Below, piece after piece: positions 43,698 to 52,881 of a stretch of 64,000 nucleotides of DNA (positions are counted from its first letter, which is position 1; each line of letters begins with the position of its first letter). The stretch spans positions 62,001-126,000 of the forward strand of contig NZ_VTTP01000009.1 in assembly GCF_008364845.1 (NCBI RefSeq). Reading direction: 5' to 3'. The position numbers and the translations under genes are program-made. Source of the stretch: Actinotalea subterranea (GTDB lineage: Bacteria; Actinomycetota; Actinomycetes; Actinomycetales; Cellulomonadaceae). The notes under the pieces were generated by a model. It was given only the letters and a program-made list of their open reading frames with translations. It was not told the DNA's origin and searched no databases.

Positions 43698-44507
43698 TCA
43701 GACCACCATCCGGCGACGCAGCACGCGGACTGCCACGACGTACCCGGCGACCAGCCACACGAGCAGGTACAGCACGTGCACCGCGACGGACGCGACGTCG
43801 ACCCGGCCCGTCATGAACGCGCGGCACGCGTCGACGGCGTGCCACAGGGGCGTCGCCCACGCGACCGGCTGGAGCCACCCGGGCAGCTGCTCGATCGGGA
43901 AGAACGTCCCCGAGAAGAGCGTCATGGGTGTCACGACGAAGCGGAACATCAAGGTGATGCCCTGGTCGTTCGTCAGGCCCGCGGAGAAGGCGTAGGTGCA
44001 GCTCGCGAAGGCCATCCCGCCCAGCACGGCCATCGGCAGGGCCAGCAGCCCCCAGGGCGAGCGCACGGTTCCCAGGAGCGCGGCGACCAGCATGAAGACG
44101 ACGCTCGCGCTCGCCACGCGCACCAGGACGAACGTCAGGTGCCCGACGACGGCGTCACGTACGTCGAGGGGTGTCGCGAGCATCCCGTGGTACAGCCGGT
44201 CCCACTTGATGGACCCGATCACGGAGAACGTCGTCTCCCCCGTCGCCACCTGGAGCGCCGTCGCCGCGAGCACGCCGGGCGCGACGAAAACGACGTAGGG
44301 CACGCCGCCGATGCCGCCGGACGCCCCGGAGTCGACGAGGGCCCCGAGCCCGTACCCCATGCCCGCCAGGTACAGCAGCGGCGTCAGGAAGCTCGAGACC
44401 GCGGTGCCGAACCACACGCGGCGGTACTTGGTGAGCCAGTGCGCCGTGACGGACCACCAGCCCCCGTGCGCCGTCGGGTGGGCCACCTCGACCTGTGCCG
44501 GAGCCAT
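43698..44507 (-). CDS. ABC-2 type transporter permease
   Basis: A 269-residue permease homologous to the one downstream: [78 protein letters not shown]. Six hydrophobic helices. Its ATG overlaps the ATPase stop (TGATG). The pair probably forms a heterodimeric membrane pore. Confidence 0.9.
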   Translation of the reverse strand: MAPAQVEVAHPTAHGGWWSVTAHWLTKYRRVWFGTAVSSFLTPLLYLAGMGYGLGALVDSGASGGIGGVPYVVFVAPGVLAATALQVATGETTFSVIGSIKWDRLYHGMLATPLDVRDAVVGHLTFVLVRVASASVVFMLVAALLGTVRSPWGLLALPMAVLGGMAFASCTYAFSAGLTNDQGITLMFRFVVTPMTLFSGTFFPIEQLPGWLQPVAWATPLWHAVDACRAFMTGRVDVASVAVHVLYLLVWLVAGYVVAVRVLRRRMVV

Positions 44508-45586
44508 CAGTCGACCAGCGTCCGGCCGGTGAGGTGGAGGAACACGTCCTCGAGCGTCGAGCGCCGCACGAGGGCCGACAGGGGTTCGACGCCCCGGCGC
44601 GCGACCTCGCCCTGCGCCGCCTCGCCGTCCGCGACGTACAGCAGGAGCCGGTCCGGGAGCACCTCGACCCGCTCCGCGATGCCGTCCACGTCAGCGAGGT
44701 GCCGTGAGTGGTCGTCCGCGTCGAAGCGGAGCTCGAGCACCTCACGCGTCGAGTGCTCCTCGATGAGCGACCGCGGCGACCCCTGCGCCACGATGCGTCC
44801 GTGGTCCATCACCACGAGCCGGTCGCAGAGCTGCTCGGCCTCGTCCATGTAGTGCGTCGTCAGGACCAGCGTCACGCCCTCCCGCTTGAGGCGGAAGAGG
44901 CGGTCCCAGAGCACGTGCCGCGCCTGGGGGTCCAGTCCCGTGGTCGGCTCGTCGAGCAGGAGGATCGACGGCTCGTTGACGAGGGCCCGCGCGATCGTGA
45001 GCCGTCGCTTCATCCCGCCGGAGAGCGGCTCGACGACCGAGCCCGCGCGCTCGGAGAGCTGCGCGAACTCGAGCAGCTCGGTGGCGCGGCGCCGCACCAC
45101 CGAGCGCGGGAGGCCGAAGTACCGCCCGTAGACCCAGATGTTCTCCTCGACGGTCAGCTCCTCGTCGAGCGAGTCCCGCTGCGGCACGACCCCGAGCCGC
45201 GCGCGGATCTGCGGGCCCTGGGACGCGGGGTCCATGCCGAGTATCCGCAGCCGACCGGCCGTCGGAGGCGAGACGCAGCCGATCATCCGCATCGTCGACG
45301 ACTTGCCCGCACCGTTGGGGCCGAGGAAGCCGAACGCCTCTCCGGGCCGGACGTCGACGTCGATGCCGTCGACCGCCGTGAACTCCCCGAAGGTCTTGAC
45401 GAGGCCGCGCGCGCTGATCAGCGACCCGGTGCCCTGGGGTGCCCGACCGGACGCGGGAGCACCCGGCGGGCTCCCGTCGGGCCGGCTCCCGTCGGACCGG
45501 CTCCCGTCGGACTGGCTCGCGGTGGACTGGCTCGCGGTGGACTGGCTCGCGGTGGGCTCGGACGCTCGGCTCGATCGGTACGGCAC
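44507..45586 (-). CDS. ABC transporter ATP-binding protein (NodI/DrrA-like) with a repeat-built N-terminal tail
   Basis: A 359-residue ATPase. Walker A FLGPNGAGKSSTMRMIG, Q-loop VVPQRDSLDEEL, signature LSGGMKRRLTIARAL, Walker B ILLLDEPTTGLDPQ, H-loop LTTHYMDEAEQ, and a C-terminal regulatory domain. The first ~55 residues are Ser/Asp/Gly/Pro-rich and disordered, encoded in part by six 15-bp tandem repeats (45469-45558), giving pentapeptides such as TASQS and DGSRS. GTG start with TAGCCT 6 nt upstream. Drives the two permeases encoded downstream. Confidence 0.92.
   Translation of the reverse strand: MPYRSSRASEPTASQSTASQSTASQSDGSRSDGSRPDGSPPGAPASGRAPQGTGSLISARGLVKTFGEFTAVDGIDVDVRPGEAFGFLGPNGAGKSSTMRMIGCVSPPTAGRLRILGMDPASQGPQIRARLGVVPQRDSLDEELTVEENIWVYGRYFGLPRSVVRRRATELLEFAQLSERAGSVVEPLSGGMKRRLTIARALVNEPSILLLDEPTTGLDPQARHVLWDRLFRLKREGVTLVLTTHYMDEAEQLCDRLVVMDHGRIVAQGSPRSLIEEHSTREVLELRFDADDHSRHLADVDGIAERVEVLPDRLLLYVADGEAAQGEVARRGVEPLSALVRRSTLEDVFLHLTGRTLVD
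45469..45558. repeat. 15-bp minisatellite inside the ABC ATPase gene
   Basis: Six uninterrupted 15-bp units in two sub-families of three: GGCTCCCGTCGGACC-type (45469-45513) and GGCTCGCGGTGGACT-type (45514-45558). The unit is a multiple of three, so copy-number change alters the protein by five residues without a frameshift. Confidence 0.92.
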
Positions 45587-45753
45587 TGCGGGAGGCTACC
45601 GCCGCGCACCGACATCGCGCCGCCGCAATCTCGCGACCGCACCGCGCTCCGCCGCCCGCACGACCCCGCGGGGCCTGCGTGCCGGCAGGACTGCCCGGGC
45701 GCTCCGTGCGCACCGGGCCGCAGCCGGGCAGGCGGGACGCGCCCTCGGGTCGT

Positions 45754-45981
45754 TCACCGACGTCGCGGCGTCCGCAGCTGGCTGCCCCAGCGCTCGGCCG
45801 CCGGCACCGCCATGGCGTCGCACAGCGCGCGCCAGACGAGGGCGGGCTCCACGCCGGCCTCGAGCGCCTTCTCGCTCGTCCGGTCCTCGAGGTCGCCCAG
45901 CACGAGGTCGCGGACGAGGGTGCGGCCCAGCTCGGCGCCGAAGACGTCGGCGACGAGCTCCCGGAACTCGCTGTAGCGCAT
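45754..45981 (-). CDS. DUF3046 domain-containing protein
   Basis: A 75-residue protein (MRYSEFRELVADVFGAELGRTLVRDLVLGDLEDRTSEKAL...) of the actinobacterial DUF3046 family, whose mycobacterial member Rv2738c sits just upstream of recA. Here an ABC exporter has come between. Predicted helical, soluble, unknown function; the conserved neighbourhood hints at DNA repair. CATGGT lies 6 nt before the ATG and no ribosome binding site is seen. Divergent from lhr by 56 nt. Confidence 0.87.
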   Translation of the reverse strand: MRYSEFRELVADVFGAELGRTLVRDLVLGDLEDRTSEKALEAGVEPALVWRALCDAMAVPAAERWGSQLRTPRRR

Positions 45982-46025
45982 CGGGCAACCATGCCACGCC
46001 CGCGCGCCGTGTCGGTGCCGACGGC

Positions 46026-46031
46026 CACAAT
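46026..46031 (+). promoter_or_regulatory. Putative -10 of a leaderless lhr promoter
   Basis: CACAAT ends 6 nt before the GTG start of lhr. The first base departs from TANNNT. Confidence 0.35.
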
Positions 46032-46037
46032 GGACCG

Positions 46038-49000
46038 GTGACGACAGCCATGCGGGGCCCCGGCGCAGGGCCGGGGGCGCTCGCAGGCTTCTCGGAGCCG
46101 ACGCGGGCGTGGTTCACGGGCGCGTTCGACGCGCCCACCCCCGCCCAGCAGGGCGCGTGGGCGGCGATCGGGGCGGGCGACCACTCGCTCGTCGTGGCCC
46201 CGACCGGATCGGGCAAGACGCTCGCGGCCTTCCTGTGGTCGATCGACGCGGTGCTCACGGAACCGCCGCCCGACGACCCCGCGTTGCGCTGCCGCGTCCT
46301 GTACGTCTCGCCGCTCAAGGCGCTCGCCGCGGACGTCGAGCGCAACCTGCGCTCACCCCTCGTCGGCATCCGCCAGGCGGCCGCCCGGCTCGGCCTCGAC
46401 CTGCCCGAGGTGCGCGTGGGGGTGCGCACGGGAGACACCCCGGCGAACGAGCGACGCCAGTTCGCGACCCGCCCGCCGGACGTCCTCATCACGACGCCCG
46501 AGTCGCTCTTCCTCGTCCTGACCTCGGGCGCCCGCGAGGGGCTGCGGGGCGTGCGCACGGTGATCCTCGACGAGATCCACGCAGTGGCGGGCACGAAGCG
46601 CGGTGCGCACCTGGCGGTGACCCTCGAGCGCCTCGACGCGCTGCTCGAGAGCCCACCGCCGGAGGCGCGGGACGAGGGTGGCCAGGGACACCTCCGAGCC
46701 CGACGGGCCACGGACGGGCCCGCGGCTGCGGCTGGTCGGCCTGCGCAGCGCATCGGCCTGTCGGCGACCGTGCGACCCGTCGACGTCGTCGCGGGCTTCC
46801 TCGCCGGGGCCCGGACGCCGGCCGACGGCGGGCGTGCCGTGACCGTCGTCCAGCCTCCCTCGACCAAGGAGGTCGACGTCCGGGTCGTCGTCCCGGTCCC
46901 CGACCTGGGCGACCTCGGATCGGCCGGGCCCGTCAGCCGGGCAGCGGGCAGCGACGACGCCGCGGACGGCCGACACGGCCTCGGCGGTCCTCAGCCGATC
47001 GGTCCCGACCTGAGCGGTCCCGCGGCCGGCCGGCCGGCGCGCCCGTCGATCTGGCCGCACGTCGAGGAGCGCATCGTCGACCTCGTCGCGCAGCACCGGT
47101 CGACGCTCGTGTTCACCAACTCCCGGCGCGGGGCGGAACGCCTGACCGCCCGGATGAACGAGGTGTGGGCGGAGCGCCAGGGCGCCGACGTGCCCGACCC
47201 GGGGTCGCTCACCCCCGCGCAGGCCCCGGGCCAGTCGGGCGTCTCGGTCGGCATCGACGGCTCGGGGACGCCGGTCCTCGCACGTGCGCACCACGGCTCC
47301 ATGAGCCGCGCCGAGCGCACGCACACCGAGTCCGAGCTCAAGGCCGGCCGCCTCCCCGCGGTCGTCGCGACCTCGTCGCTCGAGCTGGGGATCGACATGG
47401 GAGCCGTCGACCTCGTCGTGCAGGTGGGGTCACCGCCCTCCGTCGCGTCGGGCCTCCAGCGCATCGGACGGGCCGGGCACCAGGTCGGTGCAGTCTCGCG
47501 CGGCGTCGTCTTCCCGACGTTCCGGGGGGACCTCGTCCCCGCAGCGGTGTCCGCCCTGCGCATGCGGGCCGGCAGCATCGAGCAGCTCCACGTGCTGACG
47601 AACCCGCTGGACGTCCTCGCCCAGCAGGTCGTCGCGATGCTCGCCGTCGACGACTGGTCCGTCGAGGAGCTCGCGGCGTGCGTGCGCAGGGCCGCCCCGT
47701 TCAGCGGGCTGGGGGACGCGACGCTGCGTGCCGTGCTCGACATGCTCGCCGGGCGGTACCCCAGCGAGGAGTTCGCCGAGCTGCGGCCCCGCATCGTCTG
47801 GGACCGCACGACCGACCTGCTCAGCGGTCGACCGGGCGCGCTGCGCCTCGCGGTCACGAGCGGAGGCACCATCCCGGACCGTGGGCTCTACGGCGTGTTC
47901 CTCGCCACCGGCGCCGCGAGCGACGACGTCCCGGCCGACACGGAGCCCGGTCCCGGCGGCACCCGCCTGCGAGGCGGGAAGCGCGTCGGCGAGCTCGACG
48001 AGGAGATGGTCTACGAGTCGCGTGTGGGCGACACGTTCACCCTCGGCTCGAGCACGTGGCGCATCGAGGAGATCACGCCCGACCGAGTGCTCGTGACCCC
48101 CGCACCGGGGCTCCCCGGCCGACTGCCGTTCTGGAAGGGCGACTCGCCCGGGCGCCCGGCCGAGCTCGGCGCGGCGCTGGGTGCGTGGGTACGTGAGGTC
48201 GCAGCCCTGCCGGCTGACGCCGCGCGGGCGCTCGCGGCGGGTGCCGGGCTCGACACGTGGGCGGCTGACAACCTCGTTGCCTACGTGACCGAGCAGCGTG
48301 AGGCGACCGGCGTCGTCCCCGACGACACGACGGTCGTCGTCGAACGCTTCCGGGACGAGATCGGCGACTGGCGGATCGTGGTGCACTCCCCCTACGGCGC
48401 GCGGGTGCACGCGCCGTGGGCGCTCGTCATCGGCGCCCGCCTCCGCGAGAAGTACGGCCTCGACGCCGCGGCGATGCACGCGGACGACGGCATCGTGCTG
48501 CGGCTGCCCGACCTGGTGACGAGCGGCAGCGGGACGTGGGACGTCGCGGCGGCACGCTGGGTCGAGGCGGACGACGGCCCGGTGGTCGAGCTCGCCGACC
48601 TGCTCATCGAGCCGGACGAGGTCGTCGACGCCGTGCGCACCGAGCTGGGCGGCTCGGCGCTCTTCGCGGCGCGGTTCCGCGAGGCGGCCGCGCGTGCCCT
48701 GATGCTGCCGCGGCGCCGCCCGGACAAGCGCCAGCCGCTCTGGCAGCAGCGCCAGCGCTCGGCGCAGCTGCTGACCGTCGCGGCGCGGTACCCCGACTTC
48801 CCGATCCTCCTCGAGGCCGCGCGCGAGTGCCTCCAGGACGACTACGACGTGGCCGCGCTGAGCGAGCTCATGCGCTCGATCACCGCGGGCCGCGTCCGCG
48901 TCGTCGAGGTCACCACGCGCAGCCCTTCCCCGTTCGCGCAGTCCCTCCTGTTCGGCTACACGGCGCAGTTCCTGTACGACGGTGACGCCCCGCTCGCTGA

Positions 49001-51338
49001 GCGTCGCGCCGCGGCGCTGACCCTGGACCCGACGCTGCTCGCGGAGCTGCTCGGTCAGGGCGGGTCGTCCCAGCTCGCGGACCTCCTCGACCCCCCGACG
49101 GTCGAACGCACGGAGGCCGAGCTCATGGCTGTGGCGCCGGAGCGCCAGGCCAAGGATCTCGAGGGCGTCGCCGACATCGTGCGACGGCACGGTCCGCTGA
49201 CGCGCACCGACCTGACCGCCCGCACCCGGGAGGAGGCGCGTCCCGCGCTCGACGAGTGGCTCGCCACGCTGACCGCGACGCGTCGTCTGATCACCGTGCG
49301 CCTCGGCCCTGACGGCATCGACCACTGGGCGGCGGTCGAGGACGCGGGCCGCCTGCGCGACGCGTTCGGCGTCGCTCTGCCGGTCGGGGTCCCCGAGGTG
49401 TTCACCGAGCTGGTGCCCGACGCGCTGGGCGACCTCGTGCGTCGTCATGCGCGAACCCACGGCCCGTTCACCGCTGCGCAGGTCGCGGGGCGCTTCGGTG
49501 TCGGGATAGCCACCGTCACTCAGGCCCTGCGCGCGCTCGAGCAGCAGGGGGTCGTGGCCTGCGGACGGCTGCGTCCCGACGAGCTGGGCGGCACAGGAGA
49601 GGACTACTGCGACACGGAGGTGCTCCGGCTCCTGCGCCGCCGCTCGCTCGCCGCGCTGCGCGCCGAGGTCGAGCCCGTGCCCCAGCAGGCGCTCGCCCAG
49701 TTCCTCCCGCGCTGGCAGGGCGTCGTGGACGGCGGCCGCGCATCCTCCCGGCTGCGCGGCGTGGACGGCCTGGCCCGCGTCGTCGAACAGCTCGCGGGCG
49801 TGGCCGTACCCGCATCGGCGCTCGAGTCCCTGGTGCTCCCCGCACGCGTCACGGACTACTCGCCGGCGATGCTGGACGAGCTCACTGCCTCCGGCGAGGT
49901 CGTCTGGGCCGGCCACGCGTCGCTCGCGGCACAGGACGGCATGGTGAGCCTGCACCCCGCCTCGACGGCCGACCTGACCCTCCCGGAGCCGACCGAGCTG
50001 AGCGGGGCCCTGGACTCGCCGGTGCACGTCACGCTGCTCGAGGCGTTGGCGGGCGGGGGTGCCTTCTTCCTCGAGGACCTCCTCGACCGCTGCAGGAACC
50101 TGCTCCTCGCGACGGAGGCGGACGCCGCTGCGGTCGCCGAGATGGCGACGGCCGGGCGGGTCACCGACGCCCTCTGGGAGCTCGTCTGGTCGGGGCGCGT
50201 GACCAACGACGGTCTCGCGCCGCTGCGCGCACGCCTCGGCAGCGGCACGGGTCGTCGCCCGGGCGGCACGGCGCACCCGACGCGGCGTGCCGCACCCAGG
50301 GCACGGGCGATCACCAGTCCCCTCGTCCGTGGCCTCGGGCGCCCCCGGCTCGGTGAGCACCTGGACGAGTCCGGGCTCCGGATGCACGGCCTGCGACGCA
50401 CGGGGGCGGGCCGGGCGGATGCGTCGGGTCGGTGGTCGGCGCTGCCCGCACGGGAGGCCGACGCGACGGTACGGGCCCACGCACTCGCCCTCCAGCTCCT
50501 CGACCGCCACGGCATCGTGACGCGGGCGGTCGCCCCGTCGGAGGGGGTCGCCGGACAGTTCGGCGCCGTCTACCGCGTCCTCGCTGCGCTCGAGCAGGCA
50601 GGTCAGGTGCGCCGGGGGTACTTCGTGGAGCACCTCGGCGGGTCGCAGTTCGCACTGCCCGCCGCGGTCGACCTCGTCCGCGAGGAGGCGCGGTCCGTCG
50701 CAGCAGTCACCGGTGACCTCGGACCGCTCACCGGCCCGCTCGTGCAGGCCGCGGACCCAGAGGCGCCGGGACCCGTGCGCGGTCCGCGGGAGCCCGGCGA
50801 GCCGAACGGCGCGGCGGTTCCGGGCGAGGTCGGCGGCGCGGCGCCCGTCGTCGTGCTCGCCGCGACCGACCCCGCCAACCCGTACGGCGCGGCCCTGGGA
50901 TGGCCCGAGCCGCCGCGCGCCCCAACGCCGTCCGACAGGCCGGGGCCGGGCTCCACGCAGGCAGCGGCCGGGGCCGCGCGGGCCGTGGGACGACCCGCCA
51001 CGGCAGTGGCGTCCGACGCCCCCAGGCACCGACCAGGACGCAAGGCAGGGGCGCTCGTCGTGCTCGTGGCCGGGGCGCTCGTGCTGTACGTCGAACGAGG
51101 CGGTCGCACGGTGCTGTCGTTCAGCCAGGACCACGACTCCCTCGCCGCAGCGGCCCACGCCCTGGCCACCACCGCCCGCACCGGGCGACTCGGACGCCTC
51201 ACCCTGCAGCGCGCAGACGGCGCCGAGCTGGTCGATCGGGAGACGCTCGCCACGCCCCTCGCACGCGCCCTGTCCGCCGCAGGGTTCGGCACGACGCCCC
51301 GCGGCCTCAGGCTCAACCCGGCACCGGGGAGACAGTGA
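46038..51338 (+). CDS. lhr: Lhr-type ATP-dependent DNA/RNA helicase
   Basis: A 1766-residue SF2 helicase, the largest protein here and longer than mycobacterial Lhr (about 1500, from memory). Walker A VVAPTGSGKTLAAFLWSID near residue 55, ILDEIHAVAGTKRG, GLSATVRPVD, LVFTNSRRGAERL, AHHGSMSRAERTHTE, SSLELGIDMGAVDLVVQVGSPPSVASGLQRIGRAGH; then winged-helix and Lhr-core domains and a long C-terminal region. The extra length comes from low-complexity insertions (near residues 215-235, 295-330 and 1570-1665). Lhr translocates 3'-5' on single-stranded DNA and unwinds RNA:DNA hybrids; it is mitomycin-inducible in mycobacteria. Followed by nei, as in Mycobacterium tuberculosis. GTG start. Confidence 0.93.
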   Translation: MTTAMRGPGAGPGALAGFSEPTRAWFTGAFDAPTPAQQGAWAAIGAGDHSLVVAPTGSGKTLAAFLWSIDAVLTEPPPDDPALRCRVLYVSPLKALAADVERNLRSPLVGIRQAAARLGLDLPEVRVGVRTGDTPANERRQFATRPPDVLITTPESLFLVLTSGAREGLRGVRTVILDEIHAVAGTKRGAHLAVTLERLDALLESPPPEARDEGGQGHLRARRATDGPAAAAGRPAQRIGLSATVRPVDVVAGFLAGARTPADGGRAVTVVQPPSTKEVDVRVVVPVPDLGDLGSAGPVSRAAGSDDAADGRHGLGGPQPIGPDLSGPAAGRPARPSIWPHVEERIVDLVAQHRSTLVFTNSRRGAERLTARMNEVWAERQGADVPDPGSLTPAQAPGQSGVSVGIDGSGTPVLARAHHGSMSRAERTHTESELKAGRLPAVVATSSLELGIDMGAVDLVVQVGSPPSVASGLQRIGRAGHQVGAVSRGVVFPTFRGDLVPAAVSALRMRAGSIEQLHVLTNPLDVLAQQVVAMLAVDDWSVEELAACVRRAAPFSGLGDATLRAVLDMLAGRYPSEEFAELRPRIVWDRTTDLLSGRPGALRLAVTSGGTIPDRGLYGVFLATGAASDDVPADTEPGPGGTRLRGGKRVGELDEEMVYESRVGDTFTLGSSTWRIEEITPDRVLVTPAPGLPGRLPFWKGDSPGRPAELGAALGAWVREVAALPADAARALAAGAGLDTWAADNLVAYVTEQREATGVVPDDTTVVVERFRDEIGDWRIVVHSPYGARVHAPWALVIGARLREKYGLDAAAMHADDGIVLRLPDLVTSGSGTWDVAAARWVEADDGPVVELADLLIEPDEVVDAVRTELGGSALFAARFREAAARALMLPRRRPDKRQPLWQQRQRSAQLLTVAARYPDFPILLEAARECLQDDYDVAALSELMRSITAGRVRVVEVTTRSPSPFAQSLLFGYTAQFLYDGDAPLAERRAAALTLDPTLLAELLGQGGSSQLADLLDPPTVERTEAELMAVAPERQAKDLEGVADIVRRHGPLTRTDLTARTREEARPALDEWLATLTATRRLITVRLGPDGIDHWAAVEDAGRLRDAFGVALPVGVPEVFTELVPDALGDLVRRHARTHGPFTAAQVAGRFGVGIATVTQALRALEQQGVVACGRLRPDELGGTGEDYCDTEVLRLLRRRSLAALRAEVEPVPQQALAQFLPRWQGVVDGGRASSRLRGVDGLARVVEQLAGVAVPASALESLVLPARVTDYSPAMLDELTASGEVVWAGHASLAAQDGMVSLHPASTADLTLPEPTELSGALDSPVHVTLLEALAGGGAFFLEDLLDRCRNLLLATEADAAAVAEMATAGRVTDALWELVWSGRVTNDGLAPLRARLGSGTGRRPGGTAHPTRRAAPRARAITSPLVRGLGRPRLGEHLDESGLRMHGLRRTGAGRADASGRWSALPAREADATVRAHALALQLLDRHGIVTRAVAPSEGVAGQFGAVYRVLAALEQAGQVRRGYFVEHLGGSQFALPAAVDLVREEARSVAAVTGDLGPLTGPLVQAADPEAPGPVRGPREPGEPNGAAVPGEVGGAAPVVVLAATDPANPYGAALGWPEPPRAPTPSDRPGPGSTQAAAGAARAVGRPATAVASDAPRHRPGRKAGALVVLVAGALVLYVERGGRTVLSFSQDHDSLAAAAHALATTARTGRLGRLTLQRADGAELVDRETLATPLARALSAAGFGTTPRGLRLNPAPGRQ

Positions 51339-51386
51339 TGGACGAGGCGTGGCGCTGATGCCCCCGGCCCACGCAGGGCGGGACTG

Positions 51387-52181
51387 ATGCCCGAGGGCGA
51401 CATCCTGCGGCGCACGGCTCGGACGCTCGACGCCGCGTTCGCGGGAGAACGCCTCGTCCGCGCCGAGCTGCGCTGGCCGAGCGCCGCCACCGTCGACCTG
51501 GTCGGCAGGACCGTCGTCGGCGTCGAGGCCTACGGCAAGCACCTCTTCCTGCGGGTCGACGACGGCAGGACCCTGCACACGCACCTGCGGATGGAGGGGT
51601 CGTGGCGCCTGGCACGCACCGGTACGGCGTCCGCCCACGGCCAAGGGGACTTCGTGCGCGCCGTCCTCGCGACGAGCACGTGGACGGCGGTCGGGAACAG
51701 GCTGGGCATGCTCGAGGTCATGCCGACCGTTCAGGAGATCGACGTCACCGGGCGGCTGGGCCCTGACGTGCTGGCAGACGACTTCCCCGGTGCCGGCCTC
51801 GCCCGCGCGCTCAACCGGTTCCGGGAGCGAGGGGCGACGCCCGTCGGCGAGACCTTGCTCGACCAGTCCGTGGTCGCGGGGATCGGCACCATCTACATGG
51901 CGGAGTCCCTGTTCGCGCGACGGATCTGGCCATGGACGCCCACCGGCGACGTCACCGACCCGGCGTCACTGCTCATGACGGCGCGCACCCTCATGCAACG
52001 AAGCGTGGAGTCGGACACCCCGTCAGCTACCGGGGAACAACGCCGCGGCACGACCACATGGGTCCACGGACGCGTCGGGCAGCCGTGCCGGCGGTGCGGC
52101 ACGCCCATCACCGTCGGGCAGGTGCGCCCACCGCCCATGGAGCGCCCCGCGTTCTACTGCCCCACGTGCCAGCGGGGCTGA
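51387..52181 (+). CDS. nei: Endonuclease VIII / Fpg-family DNA glycosylase
   Basis: A 264-residue bifunctional glycosylase/AP lyase removing oxidised bases. N-terminal catalytic residues in MPEGDIL (Pro2, Glu3 after Met removal), beta-sandwich with GVEAYGKHLFLRVDDG and LHTHLRMEGSW, helix-two-turn-helix (LDQSVVAGIGTIYMAE), and C-terminal zinc finger CRRCGTPI...CPTC. The PEGD start and TTTWVHGR before the finger place it with Nei-type enzymes. It lies 48 nt after lhr, likely in the same transcript, making a helicase-glycosylase repair unit. Confidence 0.93.
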   Translation: MPEGDILRRTARTLDAAFAGERLVRAELRWPSAATVDLVGRTVVGVEAYGKHLFLRVDDGRTLHTHLRMEGSWRLARTGTASAHGQGDFVRAVLATSTWTAVGNRLGMLEVMPTVQEIDVTGRLGPDVLADDFPGAGLARALNRFRERGATPVGETLLDQSVVAGIGTIYMAESLFARRIWPWTPTGDVTDPASLLMTARTLMQRSVESDTPSATGEQRRGTTTWVHGRVGQPCRRCGTPITVGQVRPPPMERPAFYCPTCQRG

Positions 52182-52226
52182 GGCCCGGGTCCGGGCGTCG
52201 CGAGCAGGGCGCCGGCCGTCGCGGTG

Positions 52227-52565
52227 TCAGCCGACCGGGGCGAGCTCCCCGCGACGGTTCCACGAGCCGCCCTGCGGGCCGCGGAGGCACGCCGTCAGGT
52301 CAGCCGGGACCGTGTCAGGGATCGAGAGGCCCTCGGCAACAGCCACCCGGTCGCTGACCTCACGCAGGACGATCGACAGAGGGACGTCGAGCGCGTCGCA
52401 GATGGAGCCGAGAAGCTCGGACGACGCCTCCTTCTGACCCCGCTCGACCTCGCTCAGGTACCCCAGGGACACCCGTGCCGCGGAGGACACCTCACGCAGC
52501 GTGCGGCCCTGGCGCTGGCGCGCACCCCGCAGGACGTCGCCGATCTCACGTCGCAGGACGACCAT
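52227..52565 (-). CDS. clgR: XRE-family transcriptional regulator ClgR
   Basis: A 112-residue regulator with an N-terminal helix-turn-helix: [60 protein letters not shown]. In streptomycetes, corynebacteria and mycobacteria ClgR activates clpP, clpC and other proteolysis and envelope-stress genes, and is itself degraded by ClpP. The C-terminus here ends ...ELAPVG; ClpP-recognised ClgR usually ends in Ala-Ala, so turnover may differ. ATG with a GGAGGT ribosome binding site 7 nt upstream. Located as in mycobacteria beside pgsA and ftsK. Convergent with nei. Confidence 0.9.
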   Translation of the reverse strand: MVVLRREIGDVLRGARQRQGRTLREVSSAARVSLGYLSEVERGQKEASSELLGSICDALDVPLSIVLREVSDRVAVAEGLSIPDTVPADLTACLRGPQGGSWNRRGELAPVG

Positions 52566-52661
52566 CGGACGACCTCCTTCCGTCTGGACGGGCTCAGGGC
52601 GTGTCGCCGTGGCCAGGTTTCGAGAAGCCCCGGTCGGCCGTGCCCGCCCGGAGGATGTCCT

Positions 52662-52690
52662 ACCGTACCCCGGAGGGCCGACAGGTTCAC
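52662..52690 (-). promoter_or_regulatory. Putative clgR promoter
   Basis: Minus strand GTGAAC (52685-52690), 17-nt spacer, TACGGT (52662-52667), leaving a leader of about 90 nt. The -35 is closer to an extracytoplasmic-stress sigma element (GAAC core) than to TTGACA, which would suit the envelope-stress control known for mycobacterial clgR. Confidence 0.45.
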
Positions 52691-52799
52691 GGCGGATTCC
52701 CTGGGGTGCCCTGGTCGTCGTCACGACTGGTCCAACGCGACGGACCCCGTCCGTGTTCCCCGGCGGCCGGGTGAGGTGCACGACCGTGCCGGCGTACGC

Positions 52800-52811
52800 C
52801 GCTGACCAGCG
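52800..52811. promoter_or_regulatory. Candidate ClgR-binding site
   Basis: CGCTGACCAGCG matches the core CGCY-N5-GCG recalled for ClgR. It lies 235 nt upstream of clgR, so autoregulation is possible; flanks do not match the full GTTCGC form. Confidence 0.3.
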
Positions 52812-52881
52812 TGCCCACGCCGGTCGAGACGACGCGTGCCACCTGCCGAGACCGTTCCCGGGGGTCGCACGCGCGCCCGGC

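Larger units (their letters stand above)
52566..52881. other. Gene-free stretch carrying the clgR control region
   Basis: These 316 nt lie between cinA and clgR, both on the minus strand. Seen here: a promoter-like pair at 52662-52690; the palindrome GGCGTACGCC (52791-52800); and, abutting it, CGCTGACCAGCG (52800-52811), which fits the ClgR core CGCY-N5-GCG. No gene is supported. Confidence 0.55.

Noticed and set aside
47430-51644. A 1404-codon open frame antisense to lhr and nei
   Set aside because: High GC content leaves few stop codons in antisense frames. The translation is Arg/Gly/Pro/Ala-rich with no family motif, and lhr on the other strand has complete helicase motifs.
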